This document shows, one piece after another, positions 1 to 9,499 of a DNA stretch of 64,000 nucleotides. The translations under genes and the position numbers were made by a program. The notes under the pieces were generated by a model, which was not told the origin of the DNA, did no database searches, and saw only the letters and a list, made by a program, of their open reading frames with translations. The stretch's first letter is position 1; every line of letters begins with the position of its first letter. This DNA is from JAGPUQ01 sp963708735 (GTDB lineage: Bacteria; Pseudomonadota; Gammaproteobacteria; Pseudomonadales; Porticoccaceae), in the NCBI GenBank assembly GCA_963708735.1, contig CAVPTW010000014.1, positions 62,001 through 126,000 on the forward strand, read 5' to 3'.

Positions 1-1680
1 CCCAAGCGGCGCACCGCGGATACCGAAGGCGAACTTGAGCTATTCCGTCACGCCCTGGAACGCACCCAGGCCGATGTGCGCAGCACCAAGAACGACCTCA
101 AGGGCATCCTCAGCACCCAAGAGCTGGAAATGTTCGATGTTTACCTCCGCATGCTCGAGGACAACTCCCTCGGTGGCGAGGTCATCACGTTGATCAGGGA
201 TGGCTTCACGGCCCAGAGCGCCTGGAGCCAGGTGATCATCGAACACATCCGTACCTTCACGCGAATGGACAGCGAATACCTCCGCGAGCGCGCCTCCGAT
301 GTGCGCGATCTGGGCCGGCGCGTACTGGAACACTTGCAGCAGACCGCGCGGCCGGTCCAGGTCTACCCGGAAAACACCATTCTGATCGGCGAGGATCTGA
401 CCGCGACGCACCTTGCGGCGGTGCCGTTCGACAACATCCGCGCCATGGTCTCGGTGCGCGGTTCGCACAACTCCCACATGGCGATCATCGGTCGGTCCAT
501 GGGCATTCCCACCGTCATGGGTGCCGTGGATCTGCCCTGGGCGGATCTCGAAGGCGAGTTGGTGATTGTCGACGGTCACATGGGCCACATCCTGATCAAC
601 CCCAGCCCCGAGGTGGAGCGCGCCTATCAGGAGGTATTCCGCAAGGAACAGGATCTCGCCTCTGATCTGCTCGCCACGCGCGACGAACCCAGCGTCACGG
701 CGAGCGGCGATGCGATCTCGCTATGGGTCAACACCGGCCTGCGCGTCGATACCAAGCTGTCTCTGGAAATAGGCGCCGCCGGCGTGGGGCTCTACCGCAC
801 CGAAATCCCCTTCTTTCTCCAGGAGCGGTTCCCCTCCGAGGAAGAACAGCGGGTGATCTACCGGGATCAGCTCACCATGTACGCGCCGCGCCCGGTGACC
901 ATGCGCACCCTCGATATCGGCGGCGACAAGGCGCTGCCCTACTTCCCGATCAAGGAAGAAAACCCGTTTCTGGGCTGGCGCGGAATCCGCGTCACCCTGG
1001 ACCACCCGGAGATTTTCCTGGCCCAGGTGCGCGCCATGATGCGCGCCAGCGAAGGCATCGATAATCTCCGCATCCTGCTGCCGATGATTTCCTGCGTGCA
1101 GGAAGTCGACAGCTCCCTGGCGCTGATCAACCGGGTCTACACCGAACTTACCGTGGAAGAAGGCTATCGCATCCGGATGCCCAAGGTGGGCGTCATGATC
1201 GAGGTACCGGCGGCCGTCTATCAGGCGCGGGAGCTGGCGCGGCGGGTCGACTTCCTCTCCGTGGGCACCAACGACCTCACCCAGTATCTGCTCGCCGTGG
1301 ACCGCAACAATCCCCGCGTGGCGGCGCTCTATCACGCCTACCACCCGGCGCTGCTGAAGGCGCTGCGCGACATCGTTCGGGACGCCGCGGCGATGAACCG
1401 GGAGGTGAGCGTATGCGGCGAAATGGCCGGCGATCCCCTGGGCGCGGTGCTGCTGGTGGGTCTGGGCTATCGCACCCTCTCCATGAGCGCCTCCAACCTG
1501 CTCCGTGTCAAGGCGGTGCTCCGGCAACTGAAGACCGCCGAAATGACGGCCATCGCCGCGCGCGTCTGCGGACTGCCGGACGCCAACGACGTCAAGGCGG
1601 AATTGCAGCGCACGCTCGACCGCCCGGGGATCTCCCGTCTCATTCACAGCGACCGCCCCGTGCCGGCCAAGCGGCACTGA
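1..1680 (+). CDS. ptsP: Phosphoenolpyruvate-protein phosphotransferase PtsP (EI-Ntr), 5' end missing
   Basis: This is the 3' part of the nitrogen-PTS Enzyme I, which takes phosphate from PEP and passes it to NPr. The frame is already open at base 1, so the usual N-terminal GAF domain lies outside the window. Visible parts are the end of the PEP-utiliser N-terminal domain, the mobile phosphohistidine segment GSHNSHMAIIGRSMGIP, and the complete PEP-binding TIM barrel (GLYRTEIPFF, RTLDIGGDKALPYF, GVMIEVPAAV, DFLSVGTNDLTQYLLAVDRNN read as one conserved block, and catalytic VCGEMAGDP). EI-Ntr rather than sugar-PTS EI is inferred from the motif wording and the absence of ptsH or crr nearby. The stop is followed by about 100 bases before the convergent SDR gene. 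Confidence 0.93.
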   Translation, partial: PKRRTADTEGELELFRHALERTQADVRSTKNDLKGILSTQELEMFDVYLRMLEDNSLGGEVITLIRDGFTAQSAWSQVIIEHIRTFTRMDSEYLRERASDVRDLGRRVLEHLQQTARPVQVYPENTILIGEDLTATHLAAVPFDNIRAMVSVRGSHNSHMAIIGRSMGIPTVMGAVDLPWADLEGELVIVDGHMGHILINPSPEVERAYQEVFRKEQDLASDLLATRDEPSVTASGDAISLWVNTGLRVDTKLSLEIGAAGVGLYRTEIPFFLQERFPSEEEQRVIYRDQLTMYAPRPVTMRTLDIGGDKALPYFPIKEENPFLGWRGIRVTLDHPEIFLAQVRAMMRASEGIDNLRILLPMISCVQEVDSSLALINRVYTELTVEEGYRIRMPKVGVMIEVPAAVYQARELARRVDFLSVGTNDLTQYLLAVDRNNPRVAALYHAYHPALLKALRDIVRDAAAMNREVSVCGEMAGDPLGAVLLVGLGYRTLSMSASNLLRVKAVLRQLKTAEMTAIAARVCGLPDANDVKAELQRTLDRPGISRLIHSDRPVPAKRH

Positions 1681-1780
1681 TGCGCTCCACCTGACTGCCC
1701 GAACCGAAAATCTGGTGGCGGCAGGCAAAGGGCGCGCCCGGCCTTGCGCCGGTGTCGCGCCAAGGACGCCGCAGCATCCG

Positions 1781-2551
1781 TCAGATCATCAGACCCATGC
1801 GCATGGCGGCGTCGAGGCGTATCACCTCGCCGTTCATCATGCTGTTTTCCACGATGTGGCAGGCCATCTGGGCGAACTCGCTGGGCTTGCCGGCGCGCTT
1901 GGGGAAGGGCACCAGGTCGAGGATGCGCTGAAAGCCCGCGTCCCCGGTCTCCGCCCGCGCCAGCGGGGTGTCGAACACCCCGGGACAGATGGTCACAACC
2001 CGGATGCCGTAAGGGGCGAGATCGCGCGCCATGGGCAGGGTCATGCCGATGACACCGGCCTTGGAGGCGGCGTAAGCGGTGTTGCCCACCGGCCCGTCGA
2101 AACCGAAGATCGAAGCCACGTTGACGAACACACCGCGTTCGCCGTCCGCGGTCACCGGGGTCAGCCCGATCATGTCGGTGGCGGCGAGCCGACACACATC
2201 GAAGGTGCCGGTGAGGTTGATGTCCACCACCCGTTTGAAGCTCTCCAGGGGATGCGGTCCCTTGCTGCTGGTGATCTTGCGACCGATGCCGGTGCCGGCG
2301 GCGTTGACCACGATGCGGGCGACGCCGAGCCGGCTGCGCACGGTCTGGAGCGCGGCGGCGACGCTGGTGTCATTGGCGACATCCACCGGCACCGCGATAC
2401 CGCCGACCTCGTCGGCGATCTGGCGGGCCAGATTCTCGTTGATATCCAGTACCGCAACGCGGGCGCCTTTTTCGGCCAGCATGCGGACCGTGGCAGCGCC
2501 CAGGCCGGAGGCCCCGCCGGTGACGATGGCAATGTGATCGTTGATTTCCAT
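1781..2551 (-). CDS. SDR family oxidoreductase, 3-hydroxyacyl-CoA dehydrogenase type 2-like
   Basis: A 256-residue classical short-chain dehydrogenase. The cofactor glycine motif TGGASGLG lies at residues 11-18, the NNAG position is replaced by VNAAG, and the active-site Ser and YAASK follow around residues 140-166. The late motif CPGVFDTPLA is typical of the HSD10-like 3-hydroxyacyl-CoA dehydrogenases, which oxidise short or branched 3-hydroxyacyl-CoA with NAD+. The ATG is preceded by GAGGA at good spacing. It lies directly downstream of a close paralogue of the same length on the same strand, so the two are probably co-transcribed. The true substrate cannot be read from sequence. Confidence 0.88.
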   Translation of the reverse strand: MEINDHIAIVTGGASGLGAATVRMLAEKGARVAVLDINENLARQIADEVGGIAVPVDVANDTSVAAALQTVRSRLGVARIVVNAAGTGIGRKITSSKGPHPLESFKRVVDINLTGTFDVCRLAATDMIGLTPVTADGERGVFVNVASIFGFDGPVGNTAYAASKAGVIGMTLPMARDLAPYGIRVVTICPGVFDTPLARAETGDAGFQRILDLVPFPKRAGKPSEFAQMACHIVENSMMNGEVIRLDAAMRMGLMI

Positions 2552-2587
2552 GCGATGTCCTCGATAGTGAAAACTGGGAGTGAAAAT

Positions 2588-3358
2588 TCAGGCGCGGTCG
2601 ATGCCCATGCGAATCGCCGCATCGATGCGGATCATCTCGCCGTTCAGCATGGGGTTTTCGCAAATCTGCCGCACCAGGGCGCCGAACTCCAACGGCTTGC
2701 CCCAGCGCTTGGGAAAGGGAATGGTGGGAATGATGCTGTCGATCCAGGCCTGGGGAATGCCGGACGCGAGCGGCGTCTCGAACATGCCGGGCGCCACGGT
2801 GACCACCCGGATGCCATGGGGAGCGAGATCCCGCGCCATCGGCAGGGTCATGCCCTGCACCCCGGCCTTGGAGGCGGCGTAGGCGACCTGGCCGATGGGC
2901 CCATCCTGGGCCACCACGGAGGCGATATTGACGATCACTCCGCGCTCGCCGTCGTCGTTGAGGGGCGGCAGTTCGATCATGGCCTGGGCCGCGAGCCGCG
3001 CGACATTGAAGGTGCCGGTGAGGTTGACCCGGATCACCCGCTCGAACTCTTCGAGGGGATGCGCACCCCTGGCGCCGGCGGTGCGGATCGCCACATCGAT
3101 GCCGGCCGCATTGAGGACGATGCGCGGCGTACCGAGCTGCGCGCTCACGGCTGCGATGGCCGCCGCGACGCCGGGGCCGTCCACCACGTCGCAGCCGAGC
3201 GCAATGCCGCCCAGTTCCGCGGCCAGTTCACGCGCCAGGTCGAGATTGCGATCGAGCAGCGCGCAACGCACGCCGGCGGCGCTCAATACCCGGGCTGCAC
3301 CCGCGCCCAGCCCGGAAGCGCCCCCCGTGATCAGGGCCGTCAAACCTTCCACTTTCAC
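2588..3358 (-). CDS. SDR family oxidoreductase, paralogue of the downstream gene
   Basis: A short-chain dehydrogenase with TGGASGLG near residue 11, LNAAG, and the catalytic YAASK. I place the start at the GTG at 3358, which has GAGGAG 9 bases upstream and gives 256 residues, the same length as the neighbour; a longer frame to 3400 would add 14 residues without a better ribosome site. The protein shares long blocks with the downstream SDR (for example GMTLPMARDLAP and GIRVVT), so the pair looks like a tandem duplication. Both resemble HSD10-type 3-hydroxyacyl-CoA dehydrogenases. Upstream is a 249-base divergent spacer shared with ada. Confidence 0.87.
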   Translation of the reverse strand: MKVEGLTALITGGASGLGAGAARVLSAAGVRCALLDRNLDLARELAAELGGIALGCDVVDGPGVAAAIAAVSAQLGTPRIVLNAAGIDVAIRTAGARGAHPLEEFERVIRVNLTGTFNVARLAAQAMIELPPLNDDGERGVIVNIASVVAQDGPIGQVAYAASKAGVQGMTLPMARDLAPHGIRVVTVAPGMFETPLASGIPQAWIDSIIPTIPFPKRWGKPLEFGALVRQICENPMLNGEMIRIDAAIRMGIDRA

Positions 3359-3607
3359 GATAATGTCTCCTCGCGGGTAATGGGTTAGGGCCGCCGGCAA
3401 GACCTGCGGCCTGCCACGCGGTCAAAATGTCTAACGGGCAGGATTGTAAGGGATTGAACCGTCGCCACGGCATGATCGGAGCGCATGAACGGTAACCCGG
3501 GGCAGCAGCGCCACCCTGGCGAATTCAACCGCAAGATCCGGAGTGTCCGGCGACCGGCAGGCGATCAGAGTAGACGCATACCGCTGCGAGCCATTTTGGA
3601 TAACACG

Positions 3608-4711
3608 ATGAACATGACCGCCAGCACCTCACCTTCAACCGCAGAGCGCGCCGCACTGGCTGCCACGGCAACGCAGAAGGACCCGCGCTGGACGGCGGTG
3701 ATCGCCCGCGACCCCGCGGCGGACGGCAAGTTCTTCTACTCGGTCAGAACCACCGGGGTTTACTGCCGACCCTCCTGTGGGGCGCGCCGCGCACGCGCCG
3801 AGAACGTGCAGTTTCATCGCACGGTTTCGGATGCGCAGCGCGCCGGCTTTCGCGCCTGCCGGCGCTGCAAACCCGATCAGGCACCCCTGGCCGCACGGCA
3901 CGCGGCGCTGGTGACCGAACTGTGCCGAATCATCGAGCAGGCCGAGCGGGAACCCAGCCTGGGCACGCTGGCGACCCACGCCGGACTCAGCAGGTTCCAC
4001 GTTCAGCGCATGTTCAAGGCGATCACCGGGGTCACTCCCCGCGCGTACGCGCTGGCACAGCGGGCCAATCGCGTACGCGCCGCGCTCGCGCACGACACTA
4101 CCGTCACCGCGGCCATCTACGGCGCCGGCTACAACTCCAGCGGGCGCTTCTACGCGCAAGCAAATCAGTTGCTGGGCATGAAACCGACGGAGTACCGCGG
4201 CGGCGGCGCGAATACCGAAATCCGTTTCGCCATCGGCCAATGTTCGCTGGGCGCCATTCTGGTGGCGAGCAGCCTGCGCGGCCTGTGCGCCATTCTGCTC
4301 GGCGACGATCCGGATGCGCTCGCCGGCAATCTCCAGGACCGTTTCCCGCGCGCCACACTGGTCGGCGGTGACGCCGATTTCGAGCAGGTCGTGGCCAGGG
4401 TAGTCGGTTTCGTGGAAGCCCCTCGGCTGGGCCTTGAGCTGCCGCTCGATGTGCGCGGCACGGCCTTCCAGCAGCGCGTCTGGCAGGCTTTGCGGGAGAT
4501 TCCCCCAGGCACCACGGCCAGCTACGCCGAGATCGCGCAGCGCATCGGCGCCCCGAAATCCGCACGGGCGGTGGCGCAGGCCTGCGCCGCCAACCCGCTG
4601 GCCATCGCCATTCCCTGCCATCGGGTGGTGCGTACCGATGGCGCCTTGTCCGGTTACCGCTGGGGTGTCGAGCGCAAGCGTGCGCTGCTGCTGCGCGAGA
4701 CCCAACCATGA
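3608..4711 (+). CDS. ada: Bifunctional Ada: methyl-sensing activator and O6-methylguanine-DNA methyltransferase
   Basis: Ada repairs methylphosphotriesters and O6-methylguanine and, once methylated, activates adaptive-response genes. The N-terminal zinc domain shows the four cysteines C53, C57, C84 and C87 (CRPSCGAR and CRRC). An AraC-type helix-turn-helix follows (HAGLSRFHVQRMFKAITG), then the methyltransferase domain with acceptor cysteine around residue 337 in PCHRVV. I use the ATG at 3608 (367 residues), which starts just before the zinc domain; a frame opening at 3485 would add an unlikely 41-residue tail. The stop overlaps the alkA start by four bases (ATGA), which implies translational coupling. 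Confidence 0.93.
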   Translation: MNMTASTSPSTAERAALAATATQKDPRWTAVIARDPAADGKFFYSVRTTGVYCRPSCGARRARAENVQFHRTVSDAQRAGFRACRRCKPDQAPLAARHAALVTELCRIIEQAEREPSLGTLATHAGLSRFHVQRMFKAITGVTPRAYALAQRANRVRAALAHDTTVTAAIYGAGYNSSGRFYAQANQLLGMKPTEYRGGGANTEIRFAIGQCSLGAILVASSLRGLCAILLGDDPDALAGNLQDRFPRATLVGGDADFEQVVARVVGFVEAPRLGLELPLDVRGTAFQQRVWQALREIPPGTTASYAEIAQRIGAPKSARAVAQACAANPLAIAIPCHRVVRTDGALSGYRWGVERKRALLLRETQP

Positions 4712-5685
4712 GCACACCGGTGCCGTCCACCGTGAAGGGGCCTCACCCACAACCAGCAGCCGCTTCTGGAGCAACCCCGCACTCGCGACTGTCCTGCACG
4801 CTGGCACTACCCGAGAATTTTCGGGTGGCTGAAGTCCTCGATTTTCACGGTCGCGACAAGTCGGCGGTGGCGGAGCGCGTCGCTGGCAGCCGCTTGTACA
4901 AGGGGTTGCTTTGGGACGGCAGCGCGGCCTGCCTGACGCTTGAGTTCGGCGGCGGTCGCGCCAAGGCGGAGCTGGCCATCGATAGCAGGACGCAGGTTCC
5001 GCGCGCTGCCCTTGAGCAACTCGTCCACCGCATGCTGGGCCTGACCCAGAGCGTCGAGGCGTTCGAAACCCGCTACCGCACCCACTCCCGCATCGGGCCG
5101 CTCATCACCGTGCGGCCCGGCTTGCGCGTGCAGCAAACCGCGACGCCGTTTGAAGCCCTGGCCTGGGCGATCATCGGGCAGCAAATCAGTCTCGCCGCTG
5201 CCATTTCGATACGGCGCCGGGTGATTGAAACCGTCGGTGTGCGCCATTCCAGCGGACTGGCCTGTTTTCCCGACGCCGACCGCTTGTCCGCACTCGGCGA
5301 AGCGGAGTTGCGCCAGGCCGGCCTGTCGCAGAGCAAGGCGCGGACGCTTCAGCTGCTGAGTCGCGAGGTGGTGGCGGATCGTCTGCCGCTGTCGGCCTGG
5401 CTGGTGACGCAGCCCATCGAGGCGATTCGCGAACAGTTGCTGAAGTTGCCCGGCATCGGCCCCTGGACGGTCAGTTACGCCCTGCTGCGCGGATTCGGCT
5501 GGCTCGACGGTTCGCTGCATGGCGACGTCGCGGTGCGTCGGCAATTGCAACGGCTGCTCGGTGCCACGGAAAAACCCGACGCAGACTTCACCCGCGCGTG
5601 GCTCGCGGAATTCTCACCCTGGCGCGCGCTGGTCGCCGCGCATCTGTGGTCGCTTCCCTCGTGCTCTGAACCCATGCCCGAATAA
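4708..5685 (+). CDS. alkA: DNA-3-methyladenine glycosylase II (AlkA)
   Basis: A base-excision glycosylase that removes alkylated purines, classically part of the Ada regulon. The 325-residue protein has an AlkA N-terminal domain and then the helix-hairpin-helix/GPD core, with LPGIGPWTVSYALLRG as the hairpin and the catalytic aspartate expected in HGDVAVRR. The first 30 residues are low-complexity and may be an extension or a start called too early. The ATGA overlap with ada makes ada-alkA a two-gene operon, consistent with co-induction by methylating agents. It converges with the acyl-CoA dehydrogenase that ends at 5720. Confidence 0.93.
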   Translation: MSTPVPSTVKGPHPQPAAASGATPHSRLSCTLALPENFRVAEVLDFHGRDKSAVAERVAGSRLYKGLLWDGSAACLTLEFGGGRAKAELAIDSRTQVPRAALEQLVHRMLGLTQSVEAFETRYRTHSRIGPLITVRPGLRVQQTATPFEALAWAIIGQQISLAAAISIRRRVIETVGVRHSSGLACFPDADRLSALGEAELRQAGLSQSKARTLQLLSREVVADRLPLSAWLVTQPIEAIREQLLKLPGIGPWTVSYALLRGFGWLDGSLHGDVAVRRQLQRLLGATEKPDADFTRAWLAEFSPWRALVAAHLWSLPSCSEPMPE

Positions 5686-5719
5686 CCTGTGGCAACGCAT
5701 CCTTGACGCGACGCAGCCG

Positions 5720-6886
5720 CTATTTTTTGGGCTCGGGAAACAACATGCCGAAAATCGTCTGGTAAGCATCGTCGTTGGCGAGGCCCATGATCATCCCCGC
5801 GCGCGCATCGCGGAAATAACGCTCGAACGGCAACCGGGCCGCGAAGGCCGTGCCGCCGAACATCGTCATCAATTCCTGGGTGACGAAGACCGCCGCTTCG
5901 GAGCAGGTGACCTTGGCTTGCAGGTAGGGCAGCGGTGCCTGCACCTGGCCGGCGTCGCCGGCGGCGGCTGCCACATGCAGCAGGGCGCGGGCGGCTTCGA
6001 TGCGGGCACTCAGTTCCGCCATGCGCCGCTGGTTGATGGCGCTGTCGAGGCGGCGCGCGCCGCTGGGATAGCGTTTCGCGGCTTCCACACAGGCAATTTC
6101 ATAGGCACCGGCCGCCACCCCCAGATAGGCAGCGCCATAGGTCAGCGCCACCACCGGCATCATCACCGCGCCGAGGTATTTGAGCCCCGCGTGCTCCTCG
6201 CCGATGCGATTGGCTTCCGGCACCAGGCCGCTGAAGCGCATCGGCATGCTGTTGTTGCCGCGCATGCCGAGCCCGTGCCAGGACTCCAGGGTCTGCCAAT
6301 CGATCTTGTCGGCCTCCACCAGCAGCGCGGTGAGCTGGCTGGGCTTGGCGTCGGTACCTACCCGGCAGAGCATGAAGTAATGGGTGGCCTCTCCCGCCGA
6401 GGTCACATAGGACTTGCGGATACCATCGAGACGATAGCCCTCCGGGGTTTTCTCGACGGCGGACAGCTGCATGCCGGGCACCCAGTCGTCGCCCTTGCCC
6501 GAGGTCTCGCCGCCGGCGACGGTGCAGAACACCTTGCCATCGACAATGCCCTTGAGAACGCCCTGGCGTTGCATGTCGCTCGGCATGCGGCTGATCAGTT
6601 CGGACGCCTCCACATGCATCTTGTAGCACATGCCGGTGGACGGACACTTCCGGGCGATTTCCTCGACCACCAGGCAGGTGGTCAACAGGTCGGCGCCGAC
6701 ACCGCCGTCGGCGGCGCTCACGCGCAGCTTCCACAGTCCGGCATCGCGCAGCGCGGCGAGGGACTGGCGCGGAAAGGCGCGCTCGCGGTCGGTGGCCGCG
6801 GCCTGCGGGCCAACCTCGCGGGCAGCGATCTCGCGAGCGGTGTCACGCCAGCGTTGCTGTTGTTCGGTGAGCGGCAGATAGGTCAT
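5720..6886 (-). CDS. Acyl-CoA dehydrogenase family protein
   Basis: A 388-residue FAD-dependent acyl-CoA dehydrogenase that would introduce a 2,3-double bond into an acyl-CoA. N-terminal helical, central beta (CTVAGGETSGKGDD followed by YVTSAGEATHYF) and C-terminal helical domains are all recognisable, ending with the usual GLANDDAYQTIFGMLF region. It is the last gene of a minus-strand catabolic run and its ATG overlaps the stop of the upstream MFS gene by four bases, so the two are coupled. The substrate is unknown; the mixture of neighbours suggests a branched, alicyclic or aromatic acid rather than ordinary fatty acids. Confidence 0.88.
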   Translation of the reverse strand: MTYLPLTEQQQRWRDTAREIAAREVGPQAAATDRERAFPRQSLAALRDAGLWKLRVSAADGGVGADLLTTCLVVEEIARKCPSTGMCYKMHVEASELISRMPSDMQRQGVLKGIVDGKVFCTVAGGETSGKGDDWVPGMQLSAVEKTPEGYRLDGIRKSYVTSAGEATHYFMLCRVGTDAKPSQLTALLVEADKIDWQTLESWHGLGMRGNNSMPMRFSGLVPEANRIGEEHAGLKYLGAVMMPVVALTYGAAYLGVAAGAYEIACVEAAKRYPSGARRLDSAINQRRMAELSARIEAARALLHVAAAAGDAGQVQAPLPYLQAKVTCSEAAVFVTQELMTMFGGTAFAARLPFERYFRDARAGMIMGLANDDAYQTIFGMLFPEPKK

Positions 6887-8171
6887 GGTGGGATCCTCAC
6901 ATCGTCATTGGCGAACTGGGTGGTGGATTCAAACGGGGTCGGGGCCGGATTGGGTTTGCGCGGCGCCGCCAGCCAGAGACTCAGGGGCGACACCAGCGCC
7001 ATGATCAGTCCGGTCGCCAGCATGGCCCGATAATCGCCGGTGACATCGTACAGCCAGCCGCCGAGCCAGGCGCCGAGCGCCGCGCCCAGCGATCCCGAAA
7101 TCGCCAGGGTGCCGAAAATCGACGGGAAGAACGGGCCCGCAAACAGATCGCGCGAAGTGGCGGGATAAATGGGTGCATTGGCGCCATACCCAAAACCCGC
7201 GCAGATCGCAAAGCCCACCGCGAGCCACAGCACCGCGGTCCACCAGCCGAGCGCGGCAAGCGCGGCGACCGCCAGCACATTACAGACCGCCGCGAAGGTA
7301 TAGGCCCATTCGCGACCGATGCGGTCGGAGAGCCGACCCCAGAACAGTTGCCCGGCGATGCTGGCAATGCCGATGGTGCCCGCGATCAGGGAACTCTGCG
7401 CCTTGGGAATGCCGTGATCGACCATGAAGGCAAACTGGTGGATCAGCAGAATCTGCGCCAGGCAGGCGCCGGTGAGAAAGGCGAAGCCCGCGTACCAGAA
7501 GCGCGGCGAACGCACCGCCGTCGGCAGCACCCAGTGCGGTGTCGCCGACACCGACGCTGCGGTGACGGTGGGGGTGATCGCAAGGCTGGATACCGGCCGC
7601 TCCGGCACCCGCAGCAGCCACCAGGCGGACGGGATGATCCACAGCGGCCCCAGCAGCGCCAGCAACAGGAAGGTCTGACGCCAGCCGAAGTGTTCCACCG
7701 CGCATTGATTGCCGGCACCCCGATCAGAATACCGAAGCCGACGCCGGCGAGCGCAAAGCCGAGCGCAGTGCCCAGACGCGCGGGATAGCAGCGCTCCACG
7801 GTGACGATAAAGGGCACCCAGCCCGCCATCGCGATGCCCAGGGCCGCGACGACGCCAAAGGTGAAATAGAGCTGCCACCAGGTCTGAATCAGCGCGGTCA
7901 GGGCGAGACCGATACTGAACAGCAGCCCGCCCAGTGCAATCACCCGGCGCGCGCCCATGCGCTCGATCATGCGGCCGTTGAGCGGGCCGGACAGGCCGTG
8001 CACCAGGCTCATCACCGAGATGGCGCCGGCGGTGAGCGAACGGCTCCAGCCCATGTCCTCGACCAGGGCGACCAGAAACACCGAATAGGCGAACCAGACG
8101 CCGTAGACCGCGCCCAGGGTCACAAAAGCAACGGCTACCGCCGTGGGGCCGTGGGGATTGCGATGGGGCAT
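6883..8171 (-). pseudogene. MFS transporter, interrupted by one frameshift
   Basis: A major facilitator superfamily permease of about 430 residues, probably importing or exporting the substrate of the surrounding catabolic genes. The N-terminal half (start ATG at 8171 with AAGGAA upstream) reads through MERMGARRVIALGG-type loops up to GVPAINA. The C-terminal half continues in another frame from VEHFGWRQTFLLLALLG to the stop at 6883. Both halves are well conserved and hydrophobic and they join cleanly if one base is restored near 7698-7703. It is therefore either a very recent pseudogene or an intact gene with a base-calling deletion in a GCGCG run. The stop overlaps the start of the acyl-CoA dehydrogenase. 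Confidence 0.82.
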
Positions 8172-8243
8172 GATTTTCCTTGGCGCAGCGTTCCGGATGA
8201 CGACGTCCCCGCACGGGAGCGGGGACACCTCCCGTCAAATCCG

Positions 8244-9305
8244 CTAGGGCCGGATCTCGTAGAGCGCGTTGAGCGGATGCTGGATCGCCAGCCGGCGCAC
8301 CGAGGCAAAGCCCGCGGCGGCGCAGAATTCCCGCACCCGGGATTCCGGCAGACCCACCGTACCCAGGCCGTCCCCGCCCTGGGCAAGCGACGTGGTCATG
8401 CAGAAATGCAGGCTCGCGCCCAGCTTGAATACCGCGAGCGGCCCGCTGTTGTCGGCGGGATCGTCGGTGCAGTCGATATCCATCAGCACATAGATGCCGT
8501 CGTCCTTCACCGCCCGGCGCAGGGCGCGAATGCCGCCGCGCGGATCGGCCATGTCGTGGATCACATCGAAGGTCGCCACCACATCGAACTGGCCGTCGAC
8601 GCCCTTGGCGAAATCCGCCACTTCGAAGCTGACCCGATCCGCGACGCCGGCTTCCCGGGCGTTGGCGCGCGCCTTCTCGATATTGCCCGGAAAAATATCG
8701 AAGCCGTGAAAGCTCGCACCGGGGAAACGCTGCGCCATCTCGATGGTCGAGCGCCCGGCGCCGCAACCGAAGTCCGCGAAACTGCCGCCGGCGTCCAGTT
8801 TGGCGATGACCGCGGGCATCTCCGGTAGCCACTGACTCACCAGGTTGTTCTTGTAGCGCACGCAGGTGTTGTGTTCGAGCCCCTCCCAGAAGTCCGCGTT
8901 GTAGCGCGAATAGTCGATGCCGCCGCCCTCGCGGAACGCGCGCAGCAGATCCTGATAGGGATCGAGAATCGCGTTGAACATGCGAAACAGCCCGCCCTGA
9001 TAGAGCGGCCCGCCGACGTCCACCAGTGCCGGCCGGTGCGCTTCCGGCACCGACACCTTGCGGGTCGCCTTGTCGAAATCCAGATAGCCCGCGAGCGAGA
9101 TGCCGTAGATCCACTCGCGCAGATAACGCTCGTTGAGCCCGGTGTGCGCCGCCAGTTCCGCGCTGGTGAGCGGGCCCTTTTCGGCGATGGTCTTGAACAG
9201 ATCGAGGCGATCGCCGATGGCGCACAGGCGGATCGCCATCATGCCAGTGGCATGGCCGATGATCTGGCCGACAAAGGCCATGGGGTCCTGATTGGGTGCG
9301 GTCAT
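8244..9305 (-). CDS. Class I SAM-dependent methyltransferase with winged-helix N-terminus
   Basis: A 353-residue protein. Residues about 25-80 form a helix-turn-helix-like dimerisation region (GPLTSAELAAHTGLNERYLR) typical of the Rv2258c-like and O-methyltransferase families. The Rossmann SAM-binding core follows, with FADFGCGAGRSTIEMA as motif I and DVVATFDVIHD as the acidic loop. It probably methylates a small hydroxylated metabolite. The start ATG has a strong GGGGGAG site. It is co-oriented with the MFS and dehydrogenase genes, 72 bases upstream of the MFS start, so co-transcription is likely. The substrate is not predictable from sequence. Confidence 0.86.
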   Translation of the reverse strand: MTAPNQDPMAFVGQIIGHATGMMAIRLCAIGDRLDLFKTIAEKGPLTSAELAAHTGLNERYLREWIYGISLAGYLDFDKATRKVSVPEAHRPALVDVGGPLYQGGLFRMFNAILDPYQDLLRAFREGGGIDYSRYNADFWEGLEHNTCVRYKNNLVSQWLPEMPAVIAKLDAGGSFADFGCGAGRSTIEMAQRFPGASFHGFDIFPGNIEKARANAREAGVADRVSFEVADFAKGVDGQFDVVATFDVIHDMADPRGGIRALRRAVKDDGIYVLMDIDCTDDPADNSGPLAVFKLGASLHFCMTTSLAQGGDGLGTVGLPESRVREFCAAAGFASVRRLAIQHPLNALYEIRP

Positions 9306-9499
9306 GAATACTCCCCCGTAATTTTTAGTAGGTGTTGGTCGGTACTATAGCAACGACCGCGCGATTACCGGATCAATAGCGCAGCGCCGGTGCGGGCGCC
9401 TTATCCTGCAGCAGATATTCGCCGACGCTGCGGATCCGAAAGCCGATCTGGGCGATGGGACCGATGCTGCGCCCAAGGTTACCGGTCCGAACCAGGATC

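Noticed and set aside
9345..9499. Short open stretch after the flavin monooxygenase-like gene (ending IRSVGEYLLQDKAPAPALRY)
   Set aside because: About 40 codons with protein-like composition but no start codon and a stop just upstream; possibly a remnant, not supportable as a gene.
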